Source: Mucilaginibacter kameinonensis
GTDB taxonomy: Bacteria > Bacteroidota > Bacteroidia > Sphingobacteriales > Sphingobacteriaceae
Assembly (NCBI RefSeq): GCF_003675385.1
Contig: NZ_RCWZ01000001.1
Location: forward strand, 124,001 to 188,000
Direction of reading: 5' to 3'
DNA length: 64,000 nucleotides
The first letter of the stretch is position 1; each line of letters begins with the position of its first letter. Positions 1 to 9,037 of this stretch are shown here, in pieces. The notes beneath the pieces are model-generated. The model worked only from the letters and a program-made list of their open reading frames with translations. It made no database searches and had not been told where the DNA came from. Position numbers and translations under genes: made by a program.

Positions 1-1705
1 CCAGACTGCTGTTGTTGCCAAAATTGTTGCGGATATAGGTTAACACCGCCGCAATATCAGCATCGCTTAAAAAATTATGCTTGGGCATAGCGCTGTTATA
101 AGGATGATTTTTCACTTTGATAGGCCCATCCAAACCATTCAGCACCACCCTTATAGCCAGGTCTTTTTCCATAAACTTACCGCCGGTAACCCATTCCGAC
201 CCGCTGAGCGGCGGGATCATATTGCCATCGCCTTTACCATTTTTTTGATGGCAATTGGCGCAATAGGTGGTATATATTTTAGCGCCGCCTTTCAGCATTC
301 CTGTTTGCAAATCGCTTTTCAAAACATCAGGAAGCCTGAAGCCGGGCAGCTTTTTACGCAGTTCCATTTTGGCAAGCTCGGCTTTACCGAATGATGCTTT
401 ATTACCCGTGTACGAGATCTTCCAAATCTTACCTTCTTCCGTTTCGCTGATATACAGTGAACCATCAGGCCCCATGGCCAAACCCATTGGCCGATACTTA
501 GCATCGCTTACGCTCACTACTGTATTTTTCCCGGTAAAGCCATCAGCAAATATCTCCCAAGGCCCAAAGGGTTTTCCGTTTTTAAAAGGCACAAAGCATA
601 CAAAAAAACCGGCCTGCGGGTAAGGCGACCTATTGGTTGAGCCGTGAAAAGCGATAAAAGCCCCGTTCTTATACCTCGCCGGAAACTGATTGCCGGTATA
701 AAACAACAAATCGTTGGGGGCCCAATGCGCCGGGAAAGCCATAATGGGCTGCGTATATTTTGCGCCGTTGCCTGCCTTTATCCCATCACCACCATATTCC
801 GGGTTCAGGAGTTTTTTCTTTTTAATAGGGTCATAATAATAATATGGCCAGCCTACATCGGTACCCTTTTTTACTTTGATGAACTCTTCGGCAGGCAGTA
901 CCGCGCTTTGCCAGGCACTGAATATTTTAGGAAACTGTAAACGCAGATCATCGCGACCGTGGGCTACAACATACAAACAACTATCGGCGGTATTCCAATC
1001 CATAGCAACTACGCTGCGCAAACCTGTGGCATACCGAATGCCATCAGCCTGTGTTTGATTGGGTTTAGCTTCATCAAACTGCCAGATGCCGCCGTACTGT
1101 TTCAATAACGGGCAGCCTTTAATCCCTTTTGAACCAGGAACCCGGTTTTGCACCTGGCAGGCGTTCGACGGCGCACCGTAAGCCACGTACATATGCCCGG
1201 CGTTATCAAAAGTGAGCGGTTTGGCATCATGTTCATGCGGAGCTGTGGCGTCATGCAATATCAGTTCGAGCGGAGCATCTGGTACCAGTGTTCGAGGATT
1301 TAGTTTTACGCGATAGACATTAACCTCCGAACTGAAATATAGATAACCTTTATGCACCCGCATCCCGGTACCATACGGGCCTTTATCTTCATAATTGGCA
1401 AATTTTTTAATGATATCAGCATGGCCATCCCCATTAGTATCCCGCAGGGCAACATTGCCACCAATAGAATCAGGGAAGCGAAGCTTTACATAAACATCGC
1501 CATTAGTATTAACGGCAATATGGCGGGCGCGGCCTTCCAAACTATCAACTACAGTTACAGCTTTAAATTTACCCGGCAGGAACAAACCGGCATTAGTGGT
1601 ATCCTTAGCGGGCGGAACACTTTTTTTGCCGACATTTTTAAAACTGACCGCTAAAAGCGCGCAGAGCACCAGCATCACGCCGGTCACTGTTTTTTTGTTT
1701 TTCAT
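1..1705 (-). CDS. PQQ-dependent sugar dehydrogenase with C-terminal cytochrome c domain (3' end outside window)
   Basis: Reading leftward from the ATG at 1705, an open frame continues to the window edge (at least 568 codons), so the C-terminus is missing. A signal-anchor N-terminus (MKNKKTVTGVMLVLCALLAV) is followed by a six-bladed propeller of the glucose/sorbosone dehydrogenase family, with sections such as YPQAGFFVCFVPF and PMGLAMGPDGSLYISETEEGKIW. After it comes a small cytochrome c domain whose haem site CANCH is at residues 482-486, followed by downstream Met candidates. The protein probably oxidises sugars or aldehydes in the periplasm and passes electrons to its own haem. Fusions of this kind are common in Bacteroidota. 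The substrate cannot be read from sequence. It is divergent from the permease at 1928. Confidence 0.85.
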   Translation of the reverse strand, partial: MKNKKTVTGVMLVLCALLAVSFKNVGKKSVPPAKDTTNAGLFLPGKFKAVTVVDSLEGRARHIAVNTNGDVYVKLRFPDSIGGNVALRDTNGDGHADIIKKFANYEDKGPYGTGMRVHKGYLYFSSEVNVYRVKLNPRTLVPDAPLELILHDATAPHEHDAKPLTFDNAGHMYVAYGAPSNACQVQNRVPGSKGIKGCPLLKQYGGIWQFDEAKPNQTQADGIRYATGLRSVVAMDWNTADSCLYVVAHGRDDLRLQFPKIFSAWQSAVLPAEEFIKVKKGTDVGWPYYYYDPIKKKKLLNPEYGGDGIKAGNGAKYTQPIMAFPAHWAPNDLLFYTGNQFPARYKNGAFIAFHGSTNRSPYPQAGFFVCFVPFKNGKPFGPWEIFADGFTGKNTVVSVSDAKYRPMGLAMGPDGSLYISETEEGKIWKISYTGNKASFGKAELAKMELRKKLPGFRLPDVLKSDLQTGMLKGGAKIYTTYCANCHQKNGKGDGNMIPPLSGSEWVTGGKFMEKDLAIRVVLNGLDGPIKVKNHPYNSAMPKHNFLSDADIAAVLTYIRNNFGNNSSL

Positions 1706-1927
1706 TTTTGATGCGAACAGGTTATGCAAATAACGGAGCCATCGCTTAAAAAGCAACATCCTGCTATAAAAGCAATTTCAACGGTAAATGTTTAGGCAAG
1801 ATTTTATTTTTTATGCTAAATAAGGTTCAAGAGCAGGCAACACCGGTTTAATCCAACATTCCCGCCTCGAAATCTTTTTTGATATTCGCACCGGTAAAAA
1901 TCTTATCTTTTCACAAAACAGATATTC

Positions 1928-3244
1928 ATGCCCGAAGCACTTTCCGAAAAAAACAAATTAGGCCTGTGGACCAGCACCTCGTTGGTGATTGGCAACATGA
2001 TAGGTGCAGGTATTTTCCTGATGCCGGCTGCTATGGCGTCATTCGGGAGTATTGGTTTGCTGGGTTGGGTATTTTCGGCAATAGGGTCATTTTTCCTGGC
2101 AAAAGTTTTCAGTAACCTGAGCAAGCTACTGCCCCATGCTACCGGCGGTCCATACGCCTATACCCGCGATGGCCTGGGCGACTTTATAGGTTTTTTAGTG
2201 GCCTGGGGATATTATCTTGCGGTAGCCTGCGCCAACGCGGCCATCACTATATCATTTGTAAGTGCCTTAAGTACCTTTTTCCCGGTGCTGGGCAGCAGCA
2301 GTTTTATCGCGGTAGCAACCGGTTTGTGTTCTATATGGCTATTGGCCTATATTAACACTTTGGGTGTTGTAGCAGGGGGAAAACTTCAACTTGTTACCAC
2401 CATTCTAAAAATATTGCCTTTATTGTTAGTGGCTATTGGCGGCTTGTTTTTTATTAAAGCTGCAAACTTCAGCCCTTTTAACACCAGCGGTAGCGGCATC
2501 ATAAGCGCGTTACAGGCTACAGCTACAATGACGATGTTCGCGTTCATTGGCATTGAAAGTGCTACCGTACCGTCTGGCAGTGTAGCCAATCCCGAAAAAA
2601 CGGTAGCCAGGGCAACCATGCTGGGGCTCCTCATTACTACCTTTATTTATATCCTGGGCAGCGTAAGTGTTATTGGCATTATCCCGGCGGCACAGTTGCA
2701 AAAATCACTTACCCCTTACGCCGATACTGCGGTGATCATTTACGGCAGCAGTGCCCGGTATTGGGTAAGCGCTGGTATCGCCATAGCTGCCTTTGGCTCA
2801 CTTAATGGCTGGACGTTACTACAAGGACAAGTGCCATATGCTATTTCAAAAGACAAGCTCTTCCCTCCCATTTTCAGTCGGACAAATAAAAAAGGCGTGC
2901 CTTATATGGGTATTGTTATCAGCAGTATTATGGTATCGCTGTTCATGACCATGAATTACACCAGGGGATTGGTGGCACAATTTAAATTTCTGCTGCTGCT
3001 TTCATTGCTAAGTGTGTTGATCCCTTACTTATTATCAGCCGCTGCTTACCTTGTTATCAGAGCACGAAAAACTCCGCAGGCGGGTGGTTGGGTTGGCGCT
3101 ACCGCGCTGGCTATATTGGCATTTGGCTATTCACTTTGGGCCATAGCCGGTGCCGGGCAGGAAGCGGTTTATTATGGCTTTTTGTTATTACTGGCAGGGA
3201 TCCCTTTTTATGTTTGGGCCGCGTTTAGGAAAAAGGCGGAGTGA
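1928..3244 (+). CDS. APC-family amino acid permease (YjeH/AdiC-like)
   Basis: A 438-aa polytopic membrane protein with about 12 hydrophobic segments. The first helix carries the amino acid/polyamine/organocation (APC) signature GNMIGAGIFLMPA (residues 22-34), and the helix-6 region has FAFIGIESATVPSG, as in arginine/agmatine-type antiporters and YjeH-like exporters. It should move an amino acid or a related amine across the inner membrane; direction and substrate are not visible. A possible promoter is TTG at 1879 with TATCTTTT at 1904, although the 22-bp gap is long for this phylum. The gene stands alone, divergent from the dehydrogenase and followed by a palindromic repeat. Confidence 0.85.
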   Translation: MPEALSEKNKLGLWTSTSLVIGNMIGAGIFLMPAAMASFGSIGLLGWVFSAIGSFFLAKVFSNLSKLLPHATGGPYAYTRDGLGDFIGFLVAWGYYLAVACANAAITISFVSALSTFFPVLGSSSFIAVATGLCSIWLLAYINTLGVVAGGKLQLVTTILKILPLLLVAIGGLFFIKAANFSPFNTSGSGIISALQATATMTMFAFIGIESATVPSGSVANPEKTVARATMLGLLITTFIYILGSVSVIGIIPAAQLQKSLTPYADTAVIIYGSSARYWVSAGIAIAAFGSLNGWTLLQGQVPYAISKDKLFPPIFSRTNKKGVPYMGIVISSIMVSLFMTMNYTRGLVAQFKFLLLLSLLSVLIPYLLSAAAYLVIRARKTPQAGGWVGATALAILAFGYSLWAIAGAGQEAVYYGFLLLLAGIPFYVWAAFRKKAE

Positions 3245-3280
3245 GGATTATATAAATAAAAAAGGCGGGAATGCGCGATT

Positions 3281-3386
3281 CCCTTCTTGAGAGGGGTGTA
3301 GGGGTGTGTTTTTGCGATGATACTTAAATCGTACAAACACACCCCTGCTATCGCTCATTCCCGCCGCGGCCCCCTCTCAAGAGGGG
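3281..3386. repeat. Type A dispersed palindromic repeat, copy 1
   Basis: Outer arms cccttcttgagagggg and ccccctctcaagagggg enclose inner arms with ggggtgtgttt and aaacacacccc. The ~105-bp unit can fold into a long hairpin. It lies between two convergent genes and may also act as a terminator. Related copies are at 5756, 16887, 37300, 44951 and 58688. Confidence 0.85.
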
Positions 3387-3392
3387 AAATTT

Positions 3393-5675
3393 TTATTTCT
3401 CTTTATCGTTGCTCATTGAATAAGGCACATCGGCATCTTTTGTACCGCGGTCTTTGTTCGGAGTGGCCTGCATATCAAAATCAAGCACGGCGCCGTTTAA
3501 CAAACCTTTGTGGCTTAACCAGTTATTGCTGTATGGTTTACCGTCAACTGTAAGTGTATTTACATACCTGTTTTCGTCGCTGTTTTTTGGCGCGTTGATG
3601 GTGATGGTTTTACCGTTCTCTAAATTAACAGTCACTTTTTTGAATAGCGGGGCACCTAATACATACTGGTCGCTGGCCGGGGTAACCGGGTAAAAACCCA
3701 TGGCCGAGAAAATGTACCATGCAGATGTTTGCCCGTTGTCCTCATCACCGCAATAACCATCTGGTGTAGCCCTGTAAAGTCTGTTCATAGCTTCGCGAAC
3801 CCAATATTGGGTTTTCCATGGCTGGCTTGCGTGGTTGTAAAGATAGATCATGTGCTGAATTGGCTGGTTACCATGAGCATACTGACCCATACCGGCAATC
3901 TGCATTTCACGGATCTCATGGATCACCCCGCCATAGTAGCTATCGTCAAATACCGGCGGCATTTCAAATACCGAATCCAGTTTGGCCGCAAATTGTTGCT
4001 TGCCGCCCATCAGGTTTATTAAACCCTGAATATCGTGGAACACACCCCAGCTGTAGTGCCAGCTGTTACCTTCGGTAAAGGCATCGCCCCATTTAAACGG
4101 ATTAAACGGCGTTTCAAAAGTACCGTCCTGGTTTTTACCGCGCATCAGTTTAGTTTGCGGATCGAACAGGTTACGGTAGTTCTGGCTACGTTTTTTATAG
4201 ATCTCAATTTCCTTTTTAGGTTTACCAAGAGCTTTACCTAACTGGTAAATGGCAAAATCGTCATAAGCATACTCTAAAGTACGTGCAGCGTTTTCATTGA
4301 TCTTAACATTGTATGGCACATAACCTAAGGTGTTATAATATTGCACTCCACGGCGACCTGTAGCGCTAGGACCTTCGTTGTTAGCACCATGTTTAAGCGC
4401 CTGGTATAAGGTTTCGATATCATAACCACGCAGGCCTTTCAGGTAAGCTTCAGAAACTACCGATGCCGAGTTATTACCGATCATACAATCAGCATAACCA
4501 GGGCTCGACCACTCAGGTAACCAACCACCTTCTTTGTAATCATTGATCAAACCTTCCTGCATTTCTTTGCTGATGGATGGGTAAACCAAATTCAGGAAAG
4601 GATAAAGCGCCCTGAAAGTATCCCAAAAACCGGTGCCGGCAAAAAGGTATCCCGGCGCAACTTTACCGTTGAACGGGCTGTAGTGTACATTTTGTCCGTT
4701 AGCATCAACTTCGTACATTTTGTTAGGGAAAAACAACATGCGGTAAAGGCTGCTGTAAAAAGTACGGGTTTGATCGATGGTACCACCTTCAACATTCAGG
4801 CGGCTCAGGGTTTTATTCCAGGTGTCTTTAGCTTTTTGGCAAGTTGCAGCAAAATCATCGTTACCCAATTCACGTTTCAGGTTAAGTTCGGCCTGCTCAA
4901 TGCTGATAAATGACGAAGCAACTTTTAAATGAACTTTTTCGCCTTTAGCAGTTTTCAGGGTGATCACCGCGCCGGCATGGTCGCCGGTATACTCCAACTG
5001 ACCTGCATCTTTTTTCCAGTCATGCCATGCCGATGCCAGCGCGAATGGTTTATCTACATAAATAACAAAGTAGTTTTTGAAGTTGGCAGGTACGGCACCG
5101 CTGTTCTTGGTACTGTAGCCAACAATTTTTTTCTCGCCAGGGATGATCTTTACGTAAGATCCTTTGTCAAAAGCATCAATTACGATGTGCGAACTGTCAC
5201 TTTTAGGGAAAGTGAACTGGAAACTTGCCGCACGCTCGGTAGGTGTAATTTCTGTTGTTACATCATAATCGGCCAGATAAACGCTGTAGTAATACGGTTT
5301 TGCAGTTTCAGCTTTGTGCGAGAACCAGCTGGCGCGATCTTTTTCATCGAGCTTTAGTTTGCCCGTTTCCGGGAAAACAGAAAACATACCGTAGTCATTC
5401 ATCCATGGCGATGGCTGGTGCGTTTGTTTAAAACCGAGGATCTTATCGGCATCATAGGTATACTGCCATCCGTTACCCATGGTTCCGGTTTGTGGTGTCC
5501 AGAAGTTCATACCCCATGGCAGTGCTACTGCCGGGTAAGTATTACCGTTGGATAACGACGGCTTTGATTGTGTACCCATGAGCGGGTTGATCAGATCGAC
5601 AGGTGACGACACCTTTTCTTGTGCCGAAAGTGCTGCCGGTAAAAAGGCAAACGCCAGGAGAAGTAACTTTTTCAT
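3393..5675 (-). CDS. GH92 family alpha-mannosidase, secreted
   Basis: A 760-aa protein with signal peptide MKKLLLLAFAFLPAALSAQ. It matches glycoside hydrolase family 92 from end to end: the N-terminal beta-sandwich starts NPLMGT and has SNGNTYPAVALPWGMNFW, and the (alpha/alpha)6 catalytic domain has GTGFWDTFRALYPF and the C-terminal block GDEDNGQTSAWYIFSAMGFY, where the family's catalytic acidic residues sit. GH92 enzymes are calcium-dependent exo-acting alpha-mannosidases that remove mannose from N-glycans or yeast mannan. This is the last gene of the SusC/SusD locus, but a terminator and a repeat separate it from the preceding gene, so it may have its own promoter. Linkage specificity (1,2, 1,3 or 1,4) is not decided by what can be seen. 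Confidence 0.93.
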   Translation of the reverse strand: MKKLLLLAFAFLPAALSAQEKVSSPVDLINPLMGTQSKPSLSNGNTYPAVALPWGMNFWTPQTGTMGNGWQYTYDADKILGFKQTHQPSPWMNDYGMFSVFPETGKLKLDEKDRASWFSHKAETAKPYYYSVYLADYDVTTEITPTERAASFQFTFPKSDSSHIVIDAFDKGSYVKIIPGEKKIVGYSTKNSGAVPANFKNYFVIYVDKPFALASAWHDWKKDAGQLEYTGDHAGAVITLKTAKGEKVHLKVASSFISIEQAELNLKRELGNDDFAATCQKAKDTWNKTLSRLNVEGGTIDQTRTFYSSLYRMLFFPNKMYEVDANGQNVHYSPFNGKVAPGYLFAGTGFWDTFRALYPFLNLVYPSISKEMQEGLINDYKEGGWLPEWSSPGYADCMIGNNSASVVSEAYLKGLRGYDIETLYQALKHGANNEGPSATGRRGVQYYNTLGYVPYNVKINENAARTLEYAYDDFAIYQLGKALGKPKKEIEIYKKRSQNYRNLFDPQTKLMRGKNQDGTFETPFNPFKWGDAFTEGNSWHYSWGVFHDIQGLINLMGGKQQFAAKLDSVFEMPPVFDDSYYGGVIHEIREMQIAGMGQYAHGNQPIQHMIYLYNHASQPWKTQYWVREAMNRLYRATPDGYCGDEDNGQTSAWYIFSAMGFYPVTPASDQYVLGAPLFKKVTVNLENGKTITINAPKNSDENRYVNTLTVDGKPYSNNWLSHKGLLNGAVLDFDMQATPNKDRGTKDADVPYSMSNDKEK

Positions 5676-5755
5676 TTATTATTATGGGTGCTTTATTTTC
5701 AAATCATTACATGATTTAGTACTCAAAGAAATTTAAAGTGGGGGATTGCGCGATT

Positions 5756-5867
5756 CCCTCCCTTGGGAGGGTGCAGGGAGGGGTTAACTGCTATGCATAT
5801 TCGCTTAGCGAGACATATAACCCCTCCCTGCCACTTCACATCCTAACACACCCCTCCCAAGGGAGGG
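5756..5867. repeat. Type A-like palindromic repeat, copy 2 (variant arms)
   Basis: Outer arms tccctcccttgggaggg and ccctcccaagggaggg, with inner arms caggGAGGGGTTA and TAACCCCTCCCTG. The design matches the other type A copies, but the core is CCTTGGGAGG instead of CTCTTGAGAG. It occupies most of the 336-bp gap between the GH92 gene and its upstream neighbour; apart from the terminator at 5950 nothing else is seen there. Confidence 0.75.
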
Positions 5868-5949
5868 AACTATTTTTCTTTTCTCAATAACCGATGTTCA
5901 ATACAAGGACAATTTTTTTGAGCGAATGTACAGACCAAACATCAAAAAA

Positions 5950-5979
5950 CTTCCGCACATGAAATTTCATGTACGGAAG
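5950..5979 (-). terminator. Rho-independent terminator after the 728-aa gene
   Basis: A 15-bp stem with one mismatch (CTTCCGcACATGAAA against TTTCATGTaCGGAAG) is followed on the minus strand by a run of T (aaaaaa on the plus strand at 5943-5949). It lies 32 bp past the stop of the gene ending at 6012, so the upstream part of the locus probably ends here. Confidence 0.75.
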
Positions 5980-6011
5980 CATAAACCAACTCTCTCTCAA
6001 AAAAGATTCTT

Positions 6012-8198
6012 TTACCATTTAATGCTCACCTTAATACCATCGGGGCTGTTGGCAAAGCCCAGGTACAAGGTGCTTGATGATTTATCCCACGAGGATTTTA
6101 CATCAGTAATGGTTTTTCCTGTATTATCGGTAACTACTGTTGCCTTTGGTTGCGCCGGCAATAAAATCCGGGCGCTGTTTAATGTATTGATAGGGCTTTT
6201 GGTTACAAAAGTATAACTACGGGCTGTTGTTGCTTCATCATAAACCCTTGAAGCAGACGTAAGCACTTTTGGCAACTTTTTATTAGGTACACGATTTACC
6301 ACATATAATAAAGCCTGCTCACCAGGGTTAATAGTTTTTTCGGCAAGTACAGGCAACTTCGGATCGAAAAGATCAATAACCGGGCCTTTTACTGTGTACG
6401 GTTTGCTATCGGCATTTTCGTCCATCACGGCAATTACATCATAAGGGCCACGCTCCAGGTACATGCTATTTTTAAATGGCAGGGTACCGCCCTTAGCATC
6501 TTTTTCGTAAGCTTGTTTTACCGTTTTGATGAAGCCATCATCATTACCGGCCTGCATTACATACTCTTTAGGGTTTTGCCTTAACACGTAAACCGCGCCT
6601 TTACCTACAGCAAAACGCTGATCATCGCCGGTTGGGTTGATACCTAACAGCTTAAATAGGTGCTCAGATGGGGCTTTAAAATTATTGCCTTTAGTATCCC
6701 ACCATTCCATTACTGATTGGTACGGATCATCATCACGGCCGGCATAGATCAAAACACCACCGTTTTTTACCCATTCGGCCAAATGCTCGTGAACCTCGGC
6801 CGACACCGGCTTCATATTAGAATAGCTCATCACCAAAACTTTGATTTTCTTTAGCGATGCCGCATAGCCTAAGTTTTCCATGTGTACAGTTTGTACCGGA
6901 ACACCACGTTTTACCAGCGGCAGGGTTTGTCCATAAAAGTTGGAGAACTGCGGATCTTCAAAGCCGTTATGCGTAGGGAACCGCTGGAACATAAGTGTAT
7001 TGCTCATCAGCACACCGATGCCATTAACACCGGAAACTTTGTTTGATGAAACGGGCATATCATTCAGCGCGTTCACCATGATCTGCATCTGGGTTGAATA
7101 AAACTGCGGGATCAGTGTTTTTTCGTTAGTGCCCAATACCGGGTATGGATGCGTGTAGATGCGCTCAGGCCATGGCATTACCTCATAGTCGGCAACCATT
7201 GGGTACAACAGTTTGGCGGTAAAGGTAGCCTGGTAGTTACGCTTGTAATCGCTCCAGTCATGCACGCGGTCTTCAATAGGGTCGGTAAGGAAAAACACCT
7301 TACGGCCGGTTGGCGCGGTCATTGATACTACCGAACCATATTCCAGAAAGGCGTTCTCGAATACACGTTCTTTTCTTTCGCCGTTAAAATATGTAGGCTC
7401 ACGAGAGGTGCCTGTCCATACCTGGGCAATATAGCCATCGATACCCGGTAATGATGCCAGACTTGCCTCCGGACTTACAATTTGCCATGACGAGTAATTT
7501 ACCAGCGAGTGCGTTGCAATGAACACTTTAATTTTCATTCCCTTGCTTTTACCGTACTCTTTGGCGTATGATGATACCTGTTTTATAGTTTCATAATACA
7601 GGTTATATTTTAGCTTGTTTGATAAGTATGTATTTTCAGCAGATGCATCCTGTGGTTTCCATGGGAAGCCATAATATTTTTGCCATTGTTCTTTGAAGCC
7701 TGCGCTGTAACCTGCACGGGCCCAAAACTCCGGTTCTTCTAAAAAAATGTTGGTAATACCAACGTCAATCACCCTTTTTACCACGGCCGTTTTCATGTAT
7801 TCGATAAACGAATCATCGGGCACCACGTAAGGCATATCCTTACCATGGAAAATGGTATCCCCTTTTTGTGTTACCTGCCCTACACCAAGATGGTTTTTGC
7901 CATCCCATTTACCCAAAAAGTAATCTTTGTAATCGCCCCAGGCAATACCGGTCATGAAGTTTACATCATAACCGCGGTCGCGCCATGATTTAACGCGTTG
8001 TTCAAAGGTCATGTTTGGGTGATCATTAGTGCCATAAACAATAGCAATATCCGAGCGCACATCAATCTCAGGCCTCCACGGGCTACTGGTTTGGAACGCT
8101 GTTTTCTCTTTCAACGATGCCGGTTTCGGGTTAGTCCCCTGTGCAAAAACCCCGGCAGCAAATGCAAGTCCGCAACAAAAAAGTAGCGTGTTTTTCAT
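6012..8198 (-). CDS. Secreted TIM-barrel protein, putative glycoside hydrolase, family unassigned
   Basis: A 728-aa protein with signal peptide MKNTLLFCCGLAFAAGVFAQ. Residues ~45-420 look like a (beta/alpha)8 barrel, with IFLEEPEFWARAGY near the expected acid/base strand and FFLTDPIEDRVHDW on a later strand. Residues ~430-560 resemble a class I glutamine-amidotransferase-like fold (VLVMSYSNMKPVSAEVHEHL, WVKNGGVLIYAGRDDDPYQS), as in the trimerisation domain of GH42 beta-galactosidases. The C-terminal ~120 residues look like a beta-rich domain. By position it should act on the same glycan as GH92. No known family is recognised with certainty. It starts 76 bp after the DUF3823 gene and is probably cotranscribed with susCD. 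Confidence 0.6.
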   Translation of the reverse strand: MKNTLLFCCGLAFAAGVFAQGTNPKPASLKEKTAFQTSSPWRPEIDVRSDIAIVYGTNDHPNMTFEQRVKSWRDRGYDVNFMTGIAWGDYKDYFLGKWDGKNHLGVGQVTQKGDTIFHGKDMPYVVPDDSFIEYMKTAVVKRVIDVGITNIFLEEPEFWARAGYSAGFKEQWQKYYGFPWKPQDASAENTYLSNKLKYNLYYETIKQVSSYAKEYGKSKGMKIKVFIATHSLVNYSSWQIVSPEASLASLPGIDGYIAQVWTGTSREPTYFNGERKERVFENAFLEYGSVVSMTAPTGRKVFFLTDPIEDRVHDWSDYKRNYQATFTAKLLYPMVADYEVMPWPERIYTHPYPVLGTNEKTLIPQFYSTQMQIMVNALNDMPVSSNKVSGVNGIGVLMSNTLMFQRFPTHNGFEDPQFSNFYGQTLPLVKRGVPVQTVHMENLGYAASLKKIKVLVMSYSNMKPVSAEVHEHLAEWVKNGGVLIYAGRDDDPYQSVMEWWDTKGNNFKAPSEHLFKLLGINPTGDDQRFAVGKGAVYVLRQNPKEYVMQAGNDDGFIKTVKQAYEKDAKGGTLPFKNSMYLERGPYDVIAVMDENADSKPYTVKGPVIDLFDPKLPVLAEKTINPGEQALLYVVNRVPNKKLPKVLTSASRVYDEATTARSYTFVTKSPINTLNSARILLPAQPKATVVTDNTGKTITDVKSSWDKSSSTLYLGFANSPDGIKVSIKW

Positions 8199-8274
8199 AG
8201 TTGTGTTTTGTTAAAACTGTGTTTGGGAGAGAACCACTCCCACGGCCCCTCCCTCACACAGGTATTATTTATTT

Positions 8275-9024
8275 TTACGGAACCTTTACCTCTTTAACAT
8301 CGGTATAGTTGTAGTAATTAAGACCATAAGAAATTCTTGCACCTACACGTACAAAGTAACTCCTTTTACCAGGCAGCGCGCCGCCAAGTGTAGTAAGGCT
8401 AACTGTTTTTCCGATGGTATTATTTGCATCGTTACCGCTCAATTTAGGCGTATAACGATTATCGTAGTTATTATTGCCAACGTAGTTGTTTGAGTTAATA
8501 AATACCGCTACGTCGCTCACGTTTTGCTGAAAATTAGCATCGGCAGTACCACGGGTAATTTTAAAGCTGGTGGTGATGGTGCCATCGGCATTTAAAACGG
8601 GATCGCCCGCCCATTCTATTCTTAAAAACGGTTCAACCGAAAAGTTTACGGTGGTTACGTCTTTAACGTCAACTGTTTGGCTTTTATCAACAATGGTTTT
8701 ACCGGCATCGTCAACTTGTACCAATGGCACAAAAGCGCCCTCGGCCGAAATTACGTTTTTACCGGCAAACAGTTTGGTGTTTTGATAAGTACCATCCTGG
8801 TAAGAAGATATGTAGAATGGAGTGGGGTTAGCGCTCCAGCTTATCTCCAACAATTTGATACGGGTGCCAGAACCTTGCTCTGTTTGTAAACTTTTACCGG
8901 TACCGGCATCAGTTACAGTACCTTTTAAGGTAACATTAGGGGCGGCATAATTATCAACCTTTTTGCATGAGCTGCCTGCAGCAACCAATACACTTAATGC
9001 TATGCTATAAAATAGTTTTTTCAT
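8275..9024 (-). CDS. DUF3823-domain surface lipoprotein (SusE/F-like role)
   Basis: A 249-aa lipoprotein; the signal peptide ends at the lipobox SSC (residues 18-20, ...VAAGSSCKK). The body is beta-rich and fits the DUF3823 family, which is usually encoded directly after SusD in Bacteroidota glycan loci. An N-terminal carboxypeptidase-regulatory-like section (VTLKGTVTDAGTGKSLQTEQ) is visible. The likely role is glycan binding at the cell surface alongside SusD, inferred from position only. It begins 13 bp after the SusD stop. Confidence 0.75.
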   Translation of the reverse strand: MKKLFYSIALSVLVAAGSSCKKVDNYAAPNVTLKGTVTDAGTGKSLQTEQGSGTRIKLLEISWSANPTPFYISSYQDGTYQNTKLFAGKNVISAEGAFVPLVQVDDAGKTIVDKSQTVDVKDVTTVNFSVEPFLRIEWAGDPVLNADGTITTSFKITRGTADANFQQNVSDVAVFINSNNYVGNNNYDNRYTPKLSGNDANNTIGKTVSLTTLGGALPGKRSYFVRVGARISYGLNYYNYTDVKEVKVP

Positions 9025-9037
9025 CTCTCTCTTTAAA

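Noticed and set aside
4929..5357. 142-codon plus-strand frame inside the GH92 gene
   Set aside because: Shadow of the GH92 reading frame; composition unlike a protein domain.
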